The notes beneath the pieces were generated by a model. The model saw only the letters and a list, made by a program, of their open reading frames with translations, searched no databases and was not told the DNA's origin. The translations under genes and the position numbers were made by a program. From Parasphingorhabdus marina DSM 22363 (GTDB taxonomy: Bacteria; Pseudomonadota; Alphaproteobacteria; Sphingomonadales; Sphingomonadaceae): a stretch of DNA of 64,000 nucleotides. This document shows, piece by piece, positions 8,286 to 17,228 of this stretch; position 1 is the stretch's first letter; the number at the start of each line of letters is the position of its first letter. Location: assembly GCF_900128895.1 (NCBI RefSeq), contig NZ_FSQW01000002.1, forward strand, positions 1,364,001 through 1,428,000, given 5' to 3'.

Positions 8286-10244
8286 TCAGTCTCTGCGCGG
8301 TTTGCCTTCAAAAGGCCGCTTGCCGCGATGAGGTTTCTTCTTTTTTCCGCCAAACGGACCTTTTGCTCCCTTTTTTCGATCACCGGTATTTTTTCCCGAA
8401 CCGGAACCGTCAGAGGCTCCTTCATTGGCATATTTCTGCCGCGCCTCAGGCTTGCCGGGTCCGCCTCTCTTTTTCCCCGCATTAGATTTGCCGTCAAAGT
8501 CTTTGCCGCCAGCCTTGCTTTCCGCGCGCTTGCGCTTGCCGAATTTCTTGCCTCCGAATTTCTTGCTGGCATTGCTGTAGTCCCGGCCGCCGCCGGCATT
8601 GTCCCGGCGTCCCTTGCGGTTCCGCTTCGCCGCATCGCGTGGTGTGCCTTCGAACCGGGTGATCACAATGTCATCCGTGTCATCACCGCCATCCCGTTTT
8701 TGCGCAATGGCCTTGGTGAACTTGCCTTCCACCGCCCGGGGAATTTCGAACAGTGTATCATTGCCGTTGATGCGAATGGCCCCGATTTCGTTTTTGGTGA
8801 TATGTCCACGCCGACAAAGGACAGGCAGGATCCAGCGCGCGTCCGCCCGCTGATTGTGACCGACATCCATCTTGAACCAGACAGTATCCTCAAATCCGGG
8901 ACGCGGACCACCCGGTGCCGGCTTTGACTGAGCGCCCCGGTCGAGCATCTGCTCCGGCGCCGGCAGTTTTGCGCGGTGGGACTGGACCAGCATGGCGGCG
9001 ATATCCTCTGGCGTCTTTTCGGCCATGAGCCGGGTCGCCAGCTCGCGATCATCCTCGTCAATTTCAACCGGCTGACGCAGCATTTCGATCAGGCGTTCGG
9101 CATCGTTTTTCCGGATGTCCGCACGCGACGGTGCGTCTTTCCATTCCGCACTGATCTTTGCCCCGCGCAACATCGATTCGACCCGCTTCCGGCGCTGGAA
9201 AGGCACGACAAGAACCGCCGTGCCCTTCTTGCCCGCCCGGCCAGTCCGACCCGAGCGATGTTGCAGGGTTTCGGCGTCCCGCGGGATCTCGACATGGATA
9301 ACCAGCGACAGGGTCGGCAGATCAATCCCGCGCGCCGCAACGTCGGTGGCGACGCATACCCGCGCTCGCTTGTCACGCAGTGCCTGCATCGCCTGATTTC
9401 GCTCGCTTTGCGTATGTTCGCCCGACAAGGCGACGGCGCTGAACCCGCGATCCACCAGACTGGCGTGCAAACGGCGCACGCTTTCCCGCGTCGCGCAGAA
9501 CAACATTGCCGATTCCGCTTCATGAAAACGGAGCAGGTTGACCACCGCATTTTCCGTATCGGACGGCGCGACTGCCACCGCCTGATAGGCAATATCTCCG
9601 TGCCCGCGATCTTCACCCACGGTGGATATCCGCAAGGCATCCGTCTGGTAGCGCTTCGCCAGCGCGACAATCGGCCTGGGCATGGTGGCCGAGAATAGCA
9701 GCGTGCGGCGCTCTTCGCCCGTTGCGTCGAGGATTTCTTCCAGATCCTCCCGGAAACCCATGTCGAGCATTTCGTCCGCTTCATCGAGGACGACCGCCCT
9801 GAGCTTGCTCAAGTCCAGCGCCCCGCGTTCCAGATGGTCGCGTAGACGCCCTGGGGTCCCGACAATCACGTGCGCGCCGCGCCGCAGCGTCCGCCGCTCC
9901 TTCGAAGCATCCATGCCGCCGACACAGGTGGCGATCTGCGCCCCCGCCTTGGCATAGAGCCAGCTCAGTTCCCGGCTGACCTGCAGAGCCAGTTCACGGG
10001 TGGGTGCAATGACCAGTGCCAACGGTTCAACGAGGAACGGGAACCGGCCGCTGTCTTCGAGCAACTGTGGCGCCATCGCAAGACCGAACGCTACCGTTTT
10101 TCCGGATCCGGTCTGAGCCGAAACGATCAGATCACGCCCTTCCGTTTCCGGTTCCAGAACGGCCGCCTGCACCGCTGTCGGCTGGTCATATTCGCGCTCG
10201 CTAAGGGCTTCGGCGAGAAGCGGGGAAACTGTATTGAATGACAT
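8286..10244 (-). CDS. DEAD-box ATP-dependent RNA helicase with DbpA-like domain
   Basis: This is a 652-residue RNA helicase. Visible motifs are the Q-motif region, motif I AQTGSGKT (about residues 40-50), Ia PTRELALQ, II DEAD, III SAT and VI HRSGRTGRAGKKG. After the two RecA domains comes an RNA-binding domain like that of DbpA/CsdA (VGHNQRADARWILPVLCRRG). A long Lys/Arg/Gly-rich tail follows, typical of alphaproteobacterial homologues and probably disordered and RNA-binding. It likely acts in ribosome assembly or cold-related RNA remodelling. The ATG at 10244 gives the usual MSFNTVSPLL start. Starting at 10364 would run into the upstream gene. Confidence 0.9.
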   Translation of the reverse strand: MSFNTVSPLLAEALSEREYDQPTAVQAAVLEPETEGRDLIVSAQTGSGKTVAFGLAMAPQLLEDSGRFPFLVEPLALVIAPTRELALQVSRELSWLYAKAGAQIATCVGGMDASKERRTLRRGAHVIVGTPGRLRDHLERGALDLSKLRAVVLDEADEMLDMGFREDLEEILDATGEERRTLLFSATMPRPIVALAKRYQTDALRISTVGEDRGHGDIAYQAVAVAPSDTENAVVNLLRFHEAESAMLFCATRESVRRLHASLVDRGFSAVALSGEHTQSERNQAMQALRDKRARVCVATDVAARGIDLPTLSLVIHVEIPRDAETLQHRSGRTGRAGKKGTAVLVVPFQRRKRVESMLRGAKISAEWKDAPSRADIRKNDAERLIEMLRQPVEIDEDDRELATRLMAEKTPEDIAAMLVQSHRAKLPAPEQMLDRGAQSKPAPGGPRPGFEDTVWFKMDVGHNQRADARWILPVLCRRGHITKNEIGAIRINGNDTLFEIPRAVEGKFTKAIAQKRDGGDDTDDIVITRFEGTPRDAAKRNRKGRRDNAGGGRDYSNASKKFGGKKFGKRKRAESKAGGKDFDGKSNAGKKRGGPGKPEARQKYANEGASDGSGSGKNTGDRKKGAKGPFGGKKKKPHRGKRPFEGKPRRD

Positions 10245-10321
10245 GAAAATTCCGTCAGCGGCAAAGTTGAAAGCACACCGGGAATGCCAGTCACCGGTGG
10301 TTTGAAAGGATTGTCGTATGA

Positions 10322-11506
10322 TTACAGAGCTTGTGCCGCCGCGTAACCGCTTGCCCAGGCCCATTGAAAATTATAGCCACCAAGCCAGCCGGTGACATCA
10401 ACGGCCTCGCCGATAGCATAGAGTCCGGGCATCTGCCTAGCTTCCATATTTTTCGACGAGAGACCGGCGGTACTGATGCCGCCTGCGGTGACTTCGGCCT
10501 TGGCAAAGCCTTCGGTACCATTGGGCATGAACCGCCAGTCGGCCAGGCGTCGTGCCGCATCCTCCAGCTTGCGATCGGCCAGGTTTCCCAGATCCCCGGT
10601 GAGCGCAATCCGATCGATCAGGGTTTCGGACAAGCGTGCAGGCAGACATTCTGCAATCGCTTTTTTAAGCTGCATCCGCGGCTGTGCGCGTTTGAGGTCC
10701 ACCAGCCAGCCGATCGCCCGATCAGGCAGGAAGTTGACCGTTACTGGCAACCCGTGTTGCCAGTAGGAAGATATCTGCAAAATCGCAGGACCCGAAAGGC
10801 CCTTGTGGGTGAACAATGCGGCTTCCCGGAACGCCGTCTTGCCGCAGCTGGCGATGACCGGCGCGGAAACTCCGGACAATGACCGGAACAGCGTTTCTTC
10901 CCCGCCAAGTGTCAGTGGCACCAGCGCCGGACGCGGTTCTACGATTTTCAAACCGAACTTCCGGCCCAGTTCATAGGCGAATCCCGTCGCACCCATTTTG
11001 GGAATGGATGGCCCGCCGGTTGCTATGACCAGAGACGAGGCCTTCGCCGTACGATCGCCACATGTCACACAATATTCGCCATCTGCGTGGCTCACATCGG
11101 AAATCGGCATCCCAAGTGACAGTTTGACATGGTTCTCCGGACATTCCGCGAGCAGCATGGCGACAATCTGTTTCGCCGAACCGTCGCAAAACAACTGGCC
11201 AAGGGTTTTCTCATGCCATGCAATATTGTGCCGGTTGACGAGATCAACAAAGTCGGTGGCGGTATATCGGCTCAGCGCCGATTTCGCGAAATGCCGGTTT
11301 TCGGACAGAAAACGATCCGGCGCCGTGTGAATATTCGTGAAATTACAGCGCCCGCCGCCGGAGATGAGGATTTTTTTCCCGGGCTCCGCAGCATGATCGA
11401 TGACCAAAATATTTTTGCCGCGCTGCCCGGCAATGGCCGCGCACATCAGCCCCGCGCCTCCGGCGCCGAGGATGATTGCGTCATAGGCGGTTACAGGTTT
11501 TGTCAT
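10322..11506 (-). CDS. NAD(P)/FAD-dependent oxidoreductase, HI0933/BaiN family
   Basis: This is a 394-residue flavoprotein of the HI0933 (BaiN-like, TIGR00275/TIGR03862) family. The N-terminal dinucleotide-binding motif AIILGAGGAGLMCA (residues about 6-19), the family signature SGGGRCNFTN (about 50) and the FAD-contacting C-terminal YAIGEAVDVTGWLGGYNFQWA segment are all present. Family members are poorly characterised apart from BaiN-type reductases. ATG 11506 is preferred over a TTG four codons upstream, though neither has a strong ribosome site. It lies upstream of the helicase on the same strand, 77 bases away. Confidence 0.85.
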   Translation of the reverse strand: MTKPVTAYDAIILGAGGAGLMCAAIAGQRGKNILVIDHAAEPGKKILISGGGRCNFTNIHTAPDRFLSENRHFAKSALSRYTATDFVDLVNRHNIAWHEKTLGQLFCDGSAKQIVAMLLAECPENHVKLSLGMPISDVSHADGEYCVTCGDRTAKASSLVIATGGPSIPKMGATGFAYELGRKFGLKIVEPRPALVPLTLGGEETLFRSLSGVSAPVIASCGKTAFREAALFTHKGLSGPAILQISSYWQHGLPVTVNFLPDRAIGWLVDLKRAQPRMQLKKAIAECLPARLSETLIDRIALTGDLGNLADRKLEDAARRLADWRFMPNGTEGFAKAEVTAGGISTAGLSSKNMEARQMPGLYAIGEAVDVTGWLGGYNFQWAWASGYAAAQAL

Positions 11507-11629
11507 GGGAAGGGCCAATTCACAAATATCAGAAACGGAATTTGAGAAGATGGCCCGTTCCAGGCCCTTGCTTGCGCTGCGGGAATTTTCAGGGCGCCGA
11601 TCACTAAGATCGGTTCTGTTCCAGAAAAT

Positions 11630-11705
11630 TGGTGGAGCCTAGGAGGATCGAACTCCTGACCTCTTCGCTGCCAGCGAAGCGCTCTCCCAGCTGAGCTAAG
11701 GCCCC
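11630..11705 (-). tRNA. tRNA-Ala (anticodon GGC)
   Basis: On the minus strand the 76-base sequence begins GGGGCCTTAGCTCAGCTGGG and ends GGCTCCACCA with an encoded CCA. The acceptor stem GGGGCCT pairs with AGGCTCC (one G-T pair). The anticodon arm is CTTCG-CTGGCAG-CGAAG with anticodon GGC. The T arm contains GTTCGATCC. All cloverleaf arms pair. Confidence 0.97.
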
Positions 11706-11772
11706 GTTAGCGGCGCCTTTAATGCAGATGCGCCGCCTTTTGCAAGCCCTAACAGGGCCTGCCGTATCAAAA

Positions 11773-12099
11773 TTACGTTTCGTCGTCTTCGTCGTCGCCC
11801 TTGCCCTTGCTGACGCCGAGGTCATCGTCACCACCGAGGTCGACTTCATTATCCGGAGACGGCTCATCATCGTCGATGTTGATGTCCAGATCATCATCGT
11901 CGATCGTATCTTCTTCTTTTTTCGCGTCTTTCTTCGGCGCTTCTTCAAACGGCATCGGCTGCTTGGACTTCAGGCCCGGCTCCGGGGTCCAATTTTCACC
12001 GCATTCAATGCAGGACACGGGATCTTCCTTGCCGAGATCATAAAAGCGTGTTCCGCATTTCGGGCATGTACGTTTCGTGCCCCATTCTGGTTTGACCAT
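11773..12099 (-). CDS. FYDLN acid family protein (TIGR02300)
   Basis: This 108-residue protein is typical of alphaproteobacteria. The N-terminal part has a zinc-ribbon pair (TCPKCG and SCIECG, residues about 11-34) around the name-giving FYDLG/FYDLN segment. The C-terminal half is very acidic (runs of Asp and Glu) and is probably disordered. Function is unknown; the family is widely conserved. ATG 12099 was preferred to an in-frame TTG at 12111 that directly abuts the AAGGA site. A small hairpin (GCCCT-aac-AGGGC, near 11746-11758) lies just after the gene and before tRNA-Ala. Confidence 0.9.
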   Translation of the reverse strand: MVKPEWGTKRTCPKCGTRFYDLGKEDPVSCIECGENWTPEPGLKSKQPMPFEEAPKKDAKKEEDTIDDDDLDINIDDDEPSPDNEVDLGGDDDLGVSKGKGDDEDDET

Positions 12100-12270
12100 G
12101 GCTGGTTCCAAATCCTTGTTTGTCAGGTTTCCTGGTGATGCCCGACTCTGTCAAAAATGAATCGTTCATCCAATCGGGGCGCGCCTTGCCATAGCTTGGT
12201 CGCGCTGTCAAAAGCCGTTTCACATAAGGGCACGAATCAATTGTGCTTTACCGGATTGCAAAGTTGACAA

Positions 12271-13629
12271 ATGACCCAGAATTCCTCTGCCAGCAAAACC
12301 AGTAAGCGATTTTCTCCAGCTGGGCCCCTGTCCGGAAAAATCACCGTTCCCGGCGACAAATCGATTTCCCACCGAGCCCTGATCCTGTCTTCCCTCGCGA
12401 TTGGCAAAAGCCGCATAACCGGGTTGCTTGAGGGTGAGGACGTTCTCGCCACCGCAGAGGCGATGCGCGCCATGGGCGCCAAAATCGAAAAGAACGACGA
12501 TGTCTGGACGGTCCATGGCGTTGGTACTGGCGGGCTAATGCAACCCGAGGCTGCGATTGAGATGGGCAACAGCGGGACATCCACCCGTTTGCTCATGGGT
12601 CTGGTGGCCTCGCATGACATCTCCACCACCTTCACCGGTGATGCATCCCTGACTGCTCGGCCAATGGGCCGCGTCATCGATCCTCTGTCCGAAATGGGTG
12701 CAAATATTCAGGCGAGACCATCGGGTGATGGAAAGTCCTGCCTGCCGCTGACAGTGCGCGGCATTTGCCCGGCCGTTCCGATTGCATATCGCCTGCCAGT
12801 GGCCTCTGCGCAGGTCAAATCGGCCATATTGCTCGCGGGGCTCAATACTCCTGGCATAACCAGAGTCATGGAACCGATCCCGACTCGCGACCATAGCGAA
12901 ACCATGTTGCGGGGTTTCGGCGCCGAACTGGCGGTTGAAACCAATACAGATGGTGTCCGTACCATTTCATTGACAGGCGAAGCAGAACTGAATCCCCAGA
13001 ACATCAAGGTTCCGGGTGACCCCTCTTCCGCAGCCTTTCCGGTGGTCGCCGCCCTGCTGGTTCCGGGATCGGACATTGTCGTTCAGAACGTGGGAATCAA
13101 TGCTACCCGGGCCGGGCTGTTTCAGGTGCTTCAGAACATGGGGGCCGACCTCACATTCAAGCGCAAGCGAACAGTCGGAGGCGAACCGGTGGCCGATATT
13201 CACGTCCGCCACAGTGCATTGACCGGCATTGAGGTTCCATCCGGAATTGCGCCGTGCATGATCGATGAATTCCCCGTGCTGTTTGTCGCGGCATCGCTGG
13301 CCGATGGAGTAACCCGAACAACCGGATTGCAGGAATTGCGGGTCAAGGAATCCGATCGCCTGAGCCAAATGGCACGGGGACTCGAAACACTCGGTGTGGA
13401 AGTCACGGAACAAGCTGACGGCCTGACCATTCAGGGAACGGGTGGCAAGCCGCTCACCGGAGGGCGCAACAAACCGGTGATTGAAACCGCCCTTGACCAC
13501 CGGATCGCCATGAGTTTCGCAGTCGCGGGCCTCGTCACCAAGGGAGGGCTGGCTCTGGATGACATGACCCCGGCGCAAACCAGTTTTCCGGGATTTGTCG
13601 AAATGCTGAAGGGACTGTCAAAGGCATGA
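12271..13629 (+). CDS. aroA: 3-phosphoshikimate 1-carboxyvinyltransferase (EPSP synthase)
   Basis: This 452-residue enzyme makes EPSP from shikimate-3-phosphate and phosphoenolpyruvate, the sixth step of the shikimate pathway. It carries the four motifs used to define class II enzymes: GDKS (28-31), SAQVK (179-183), RDHSE (206-210) and NATR (277-280). It resembles the Agrobacterium CP4 type overall. The phosphoenolpyruvate-site loop reads GNSGTSTR, so Gly102 is the ordinary residue, not the Ala found in CP4. The gene begins an operon aroA - small membrane protein - cmk, joined by four-base overlaps. No strong ribosome site precedes the ATG. Confidence 0.96.
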   Translation: MTQNSSASKTSKRFSPAGPLSGKITVPGDKSISHRALILSSLAIGKSRITGLLEGEDVLATAEAMRAMGAKIEKNDDVWTVHGVGTGGLMQPEAAIEMGNSGTSTRLLMGLVASHDISTTFTGDASLTARPMGRVIDPLSEMGANIQARPSGDGKSCLPLTVRGICPAVPIAYRLPVASAQVKSAILLAGLNTPGITRVMEPIPTRDHSETMLRGFGAELAVETNTDGVRTISLTGEAELNPQNIKVPGDPSSAAFPVVAALLVPGSDIVVQNVGINATRAGLFQVLQNMGADLTFKRKRTVGGEPVADIHVRHSALTGIEVPSGIAPCMIDEFPVLFVAASLADGVTRTTGLQELRVKESDRLSQMARGLETLGVEVTEQADGLTIQGTGGKPLTGGRNKPVIETALDHRIAMSFAVAGLVTKGGLALDDMTPAQTSFPGFVEMLKGLSKA

Positions 13630-13886
13630 TTTCAGACCTTTCCGCCAATGTCATCGGAATATTGGGAAGCATCCTGATCGTCGCAGCCTATGCCTATAAT
13701 GTCTATGCCACCAAAGTTGACCCCTTTGTCTACAATGGCGCGAACCTTGCCGGTGCCGGGCTGTTGACGATCTCGCTCACTGTACATTTTAATCTGGCTT
13801 CGCTGTTGCTCGAGATCGTCTGGATCGCCATTGCTCTTGGTGGATTATGGAAAGCATGGCGGCAGCCGGCGGAGCGGCAACCATGA
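13626..13886 (+). CDS. Small membrane protein (CBU_0592-like)
   Basis: This 86-residue protein has about three hydrophobic helices (residues 8-27, 38-54, 57-75) and the motif AAYAYNVY, reminiscent of the CBU_0592-type membrane domain found in many proteobacteria. Its function is unknown. Its ATG overlaps the aroA stop (ATGA), and its own stop overlaps the ATG of cmk in the same way. It is therefore almost certainly co-translated between the two essential genes. The family name is a resemblance, not a firm assignment. Confidence 0.7.
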   Translation: MISDLSANVIGILGSILIVAAYAYNVYATKVDPFVYNGANLAGAGLLTISLTVHFNLASLLLEIVWIAIALGGLWKAWRQPAERQP

Positions 13887-14527
13887 TTATCGCTATCGAC
13901 GGCCCCACCGCATCCGGGAAAGGCACGATTTCAAGGGAACTGGCCGCGCATTTCCAGTTGCCCTTGATGGATACCGGGCTGCTGTACCGGGCCGTAGGCT
14001 GGACCGTGAGGGAAATGGGCGGTGATCCGGACAGCGAAGAAGATGCACTGAAAGGCTGCATCTTCGAAGGAGCTCTATTGAGCGATCCGGTTTTGCGAAA
14101 CGAAGGTGTTGGCGCATATGCCAGCAAGGTTTCGATACATCCGGCGGTCCGACAGACGCTGAACAAGCGGCAAAAAGACTTTGCCACCCAACCTGGAGGC
14201 GCCATTCTGGACGGACGGGACATAGGCACGGTGATTGCACCAGATGCCGATGTGAAGCTGTTTGTCACGGCATCCGCGGAAGCCCGGGCGGTGCGGCGGT
14301 TTGAGGAAATGATTGGCCGAGGCGAGAAAGTCAATTTTGACGACATACTTGCGGATATCATGAAGCGGGACGAGCGGGACATGAACCGGTCTGCGGCACC
14401 GCTCAAACCCGCGGAAGATGCAGACTTGCTAGATACAACAGATTTGACTATAGGCGACGCCGTTCAACAGGCGATTGCTCTGGTGAATGCGAAGATAAGC
14501 AGCCGGCGCGACAAAGATCCGGCATAG
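13883..14527 (+). CDS. cmk: (d)CMP kinase
   Basis: This 214-residue cytidylate kinase phosphorylates CMP and dCMP. The P-loop IDGPTASGKGT is at residues about 5-15, followed by LMDTGLLYRAV and the ILDGRDIGTVI segment. The start at 13883 gives the common MIIAIDGP beginning and an ATGA overlap with the preceding gene. An in-frame ATG at 13847 lies inside that gene and is less likely. The order aroA-cmk-rpsA is a conserved neighbourhood in alphaproteobacteria. Confidence 0.95.
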   Translation: MIIAIDGPTASGKGTISRELAAHFQLPLMDTGLLYRAVGWTVREMGGDPDSEEDALKGCIFEGALLSDPVLRNEGVGAYASKVSIHPAVRQTLNKRQKDFATQPGGAILDGRDIGTVIAPDADVKLFVTASAEARAVRRFEEMIGRGEKVNFDDILADIMKRDERDMNRSAAPLKPAEDADLLDTTDLTIGDAVQQAIALVNAKISSRRDKDPA

Positions 14528-14698
14528 CAAAAATATGAAACGCAGGACGGACTGATCCAGGATCATTCCGGCTCGGGCGTTTCTTTTGCTGTTTTGTGCT
14601 CGGTCCCGCATTTCACGAAATGGCAGTTTTCTGGGGGATACGCTAATCACATGCGGTGATTGGCGTGTTTTGGTCCAAGACCAGCGGAACCAACCGCT
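14526..14698 (+). promoter_or_regulatory. Structured leader between cmk and rpsA
   Basis: Three hairpins can be drawn. The first pairs AGCAAAA and GAAACGC (from 14526) with GCGTTTC and TTTTGCT (14577-14590), and its loop contains several GGA triplets. The second is a 10-bp stem with a 5-base loop (CGCTAATCAC / GTGATTGGCG, 14641-14665). The third is AGCGG-aaccaa-CCGCT (14683-14698). The first may act as the cmk terminator. The set may form an rpsA leader bound by S1 itself, as is known for E. coli rpsA. Both roles are inferences. Confidence 0.45.
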
Positions 14699-14732
14699 TG
14701 GCCCGAAAAAACATTTGTTAAGGAATACACAC

Positions 14733-16436
14733 ATGGCCTCAACGGCATTTCCAAGCCGCGACGATTTCGCGGAACTTTTAAACGAATCTCTCGGTGGTGA
14801 AGATCAGGGCTTTGAAGGCCGCGTGGTCAAAGGCACCGTCACCGCCATCGAAAATGACATGGCTGTCATCGATGTAGGGCTGAAATCCGAAGGCCGCGTA
14901 GCATTGCGTGAATTCGCAGCACCAGGCCAGAAAGCCGAACTCAGCGTCGGCGACGAAGTCGAAGTCTATGTCGATCGTATCGAAAATGTGAATGGCGAAG
15001 CCATGCTGTCCCGCGATCGCGCTCGCCGCGAAGCGAGCTGGGACAAGCTGGAAAAAGAATATGACGAAGGCAATCGTGTCGAGGGTATTATCTTTGGTCG
15101 CGTCAAGGGCGGTTTCACCGTTGACCTTGACGGCGCCGTGGCCTTCCTGCCCGGCAGCCAGGTCGATGTCCGCCCCGTGCGTGATGTCACCCCGCTGATG
15201 GACATCAAACAGCCCTTCCAGATCCTGAAAATGGACCGCAAGCGCGGCAACATCGTCGTTTCGCGTCGCGCCATTCTCGAAGAGACCCGCGCCGAACAGC
15301 GTTCCGGCCTCATTGAATCGCTCGCCGAAGGTCAGGTTACCGAAGGTGTGGTCAAGAATATCACCGACTATGGTGCGTTTGTTGACCTTGGCGGCATTGA
15401 CGGCCTGCTCCATGTCACTGACCTGAGCTACAAGCGCGTCAATCACCCGAACGAAATGATCAACATCGGCGACACGCTGAAAGTTCAGATCATCAAGATC
15501 AACAAGGATACCCAGCGTATTTCGCTCGGCATGAAACAGCTGGAAAGCGATCCCTGGGACACAGCGTCCGAAAAATATGCCGTTGGCACCAAGCTCACGG
15601 GTTCGGTTACCAATATCACGGAATATGGTGCGTTTGTTGAGCTCGAACCAGGCATTGAAGGTCTTGTCCACGTTTCCGAAATGAGCTGGACCAAGAAGAA
15701 CGTTCACCCCGGCAAGATTGTTTCGACATCTCAGGAAGTCGATGTGCTGGTTCTCGAAGTCGACACCGACAAGCGCCGGATTTCTCTGGGTCTGAAGCAG
15801 GCTCAGTCCAATCCCTGGACCGACTTTGCTGACAAACATCCGGTTGGCAGCACCGTCGAAGGCGAAGTCAAGAATGCCACCGAGTTCGGTCTTTTCGTCG
15901 GTCTCGAAGGCGATGTGGATGGCATGGTTCACATGTCCGACATTGCCTGGGGCATTTCCGGCGAAGATGCTCTGAACCTCCATCACAAAGGCGAGCAGGT
16001 CAAAGCGGTGGTTCTCGACATTGATGTCGAGAAGGAACGCATTTCCCTCGGCATGAAGCAGCTGGAAAAAGGCGCTCCTGCGGTTGGCGGTGCAGATACT
16101 GGCGGAATGAAGAAGGGCGCAGTGGCAACTGTCACCGTTCTCGAAGTCCGCGACGGTGGCCTCGAAGTGCAGGTTGGCGACGATGGAGCAACCGGCTTCA
16201 TCAAGCGTTCCGACCTTGGCCGGGACCGCGACGAACAGCGTCCGGACCGTTTCCAGGTCGGCCAGAAAGTCGATGCCATGGTCACCGGTTTCGACCGCAG
16301 CAAAAAGCCGAACTTCTCGATCAAGGCGCATCAGCTGGCCGAAGAGAAGCAGGCTGTCGAGCAATTCGGTTCGACAGACTCCGGCGCGAGCCTTGGCGAT
16401 ATTCTTGGCGAAGCGCTCAAGAAAAAGGACGACTGA
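14733..16436 (+). CDS. rpsA: 30S ribosomal protein S1
   Basis: This 567-residue protein is made of consecutive S1 (OB-fold) RNA-binding domains. Examples are VVKNITDYGAFVDLGGIDGLLHVTDLS (from about residue 205) and VTNITEYGAFVELEPGIEGLVHVSEMS (from about 290). It binds mRNA on the small subunit and promotes initiation. ATG 14733 has AAGGA nine bases upstream and gives the usual MASTAFPSRDDFAELL start. The frame is open upstream, but there is no reason to extend it. A strong terminator follows at 16471. Confidence 0.96.
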   Translation: MASTAFPSRDDFAELLNESLGGEDQGFEGRVVKGTVTAIENDMAVIDVGLKSEGRVALREFAAPGQKAELSVGDEVEVYVDRIENVNGEAMLSRDRARREASWDKLEKEYDEGNRVEGIIFGRVKGGFTVDLDGAVAFLPGSQVDVRPVRDVTPLMDIKQPFQILKMDRKRGNIVVSRRAILEETRAEQRSGLIESLAEGQVTEGVVKNITDYGAFVDLGGIDGLLHVTDLSYKRVNHPNEMINIGDTLKVQIIKINKDTQRISLGMKQLESDPWDTASEKYAVGTKLTGSVTNITEYGAFVELEPGIEGLVHVSEMSWTKKNVHPGKIVSTSQEVDVLVLEVDTDKRRISLGLKQAQSNPWTDFADKHPVGSTVEGEVKNATEFGLFVGLEGDVDGMVHMSDIAWGISGEDALNLHHKGEQVKAVVLDIDVEKERISLGMKQLEKGAPAVGGADTGGMKKGAVATVTVLEVRDGGLEVQVGDDGATGFIKRSDLGRDRDEQRPDRFQVGQKVDAMVTGFDRSKKPNFSIKAHQLAEEKQAVEQFGSTDSGASLGDILGEALKKKDD

Positions 16437-16470
16437 TCACCTCGATCACGTCCTGTCCAAACTGATCTGG

Positions 16471-16505
16471 AAAGCCCGTCTTCCGAAAGGAAGGCGGGCT
16501 TTTCC
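16471..16505 (+). terminator. Rho-independent terminator of rpsA
   Basis: AAAGCCCGTCTTCC - GAAA - GGAAGGCGGGCTTT forms a 14-bp stem with one G-T pair and a stable GAAA tetraloop, followed by T residues. It lies 34 bases after the rpsA stop. Confidence 0.92.
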
Positions 16506-16580
16506 GTTTTTGGGAGGAAGAATCACTGGCCAGCAGCATCCCGGAATAAGGCACACCCTGTTCTGAAAATCCAAAGCCCA

Positions 16581-16609
16581 TTGAAAACATGTAAATTTTC
16601 TGGCATCAT
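16581..16609 (+). promoter_or_regulatory. Possible sigma-70 promoter for ihfB
   Basis: TTGAAA (16581-16586) and CATCAT (16604-16609) are separated by 17 bases and lie about 90 bases before the ihfB start, downstream of the rpsA terminator. The match is only moderate. Confidence 0.35.
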
Positions 16610-16698
16610 CCTGCTTATCCGTGAAGAATGGAATGGCCTCTTGGCAAAGACGCCTTCCATGAATGGCAAGACTGCCTCTGACACCGAAAGGCAAGCCG

Positions 16699-16983
16699 AT
16701 GATACGTTCTGAATTGCTTGAAAAACTGGCCAACGAAAATCCGGAGCTGAAACCGGATGAGATTGAGAAGATTGTGGATCTGTTTTTTAACCAGATCACT
16801 CAGAAACTGGCAGAGGGTGGACGTATCGAATTGCGGGGATTTGGCGCGTTTTCCACACGCCAGCGCAAACCGCGCATCGGACGAAATCCGCGAACAGGTG
16901 AATCCGTGGAAGTTCCCGCAAAACGGGTGCCCTATTTTAAACCGGGCAAGGAAATCCGGGAGCGATTGAACAAAAACCGCTAG
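16699..16983 (+). CDS. ihfB: Integration host factor subunit beta
   Basis: This 94-residue DNA-bending protein of the HU/IHF family contains the beta-arm signature RGFGAFSTRQRKPRIGRNPRTGE (residues about 46-68) and ends YFKPGKEIRERLN. These are typical of IhfB. It pairs with IhfA, which is not in this window. The start MIRSELLEKL at 16699 is the conserved one; a start at 16663 would add 12 atypical residues. The rpsA-ihfB order is widely conserved. Confidence 0.93.
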   Translation: MIRSELLEKLANENPELKPDEIEKIVDLFFNQITQKLAEGGRIELRGFGAFSTRQRKPRIGRNPRTGESVEVPAKRVPYFKPGKEIRERLNKNR

Positions 16984-17106
16984 AACAGATTGCTCCCGTA
17001 CATATAGCTCACAAGAAAAACATGGATTTGGTTGCTCCGCACTTGACCCGCGGCGTGCAATGATGCTTGTCCAGAGACATTCGGCAACTCAGCCGGATCT
17101 ACCGGT

Positions 17107-17193
17107 GCGGACGTGGCGAAATGGTAGACGCAGCAGACTTAAAATCTGCTATCCGAAACGGGTGTGCGGGTTCGAGTCCCGCCGTCCGCACCA
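17107..17193 (+). tRNA. tRNA-Leu (anticodon TAA)
   Basis: This 87-base class II tRNA has acceptor GCGGACG/CGTCCGC, an anticodon arm AGCAGA-CTTAAAA-TCTGCT with anticodon TAA, a variable arm (ATCCGAAACGGGTGT region), T loop GTTCGAGTC and an encoded CCA. It stands alone between ihfB and the tetR-type gene. Confidence 0.97.
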
Positions 17194-17228
17194 GTTGATT
17201 TTTGGGATGGGAACACGAGCCGGAAGCA

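Noticed and set aside
14778-16364. A 528-codon open frame on the minus strand opposite rpsA
   Set aside because: It is antisense to a certain S1 gene, has no family features, and arises from the codon bias of the S1 repeats.
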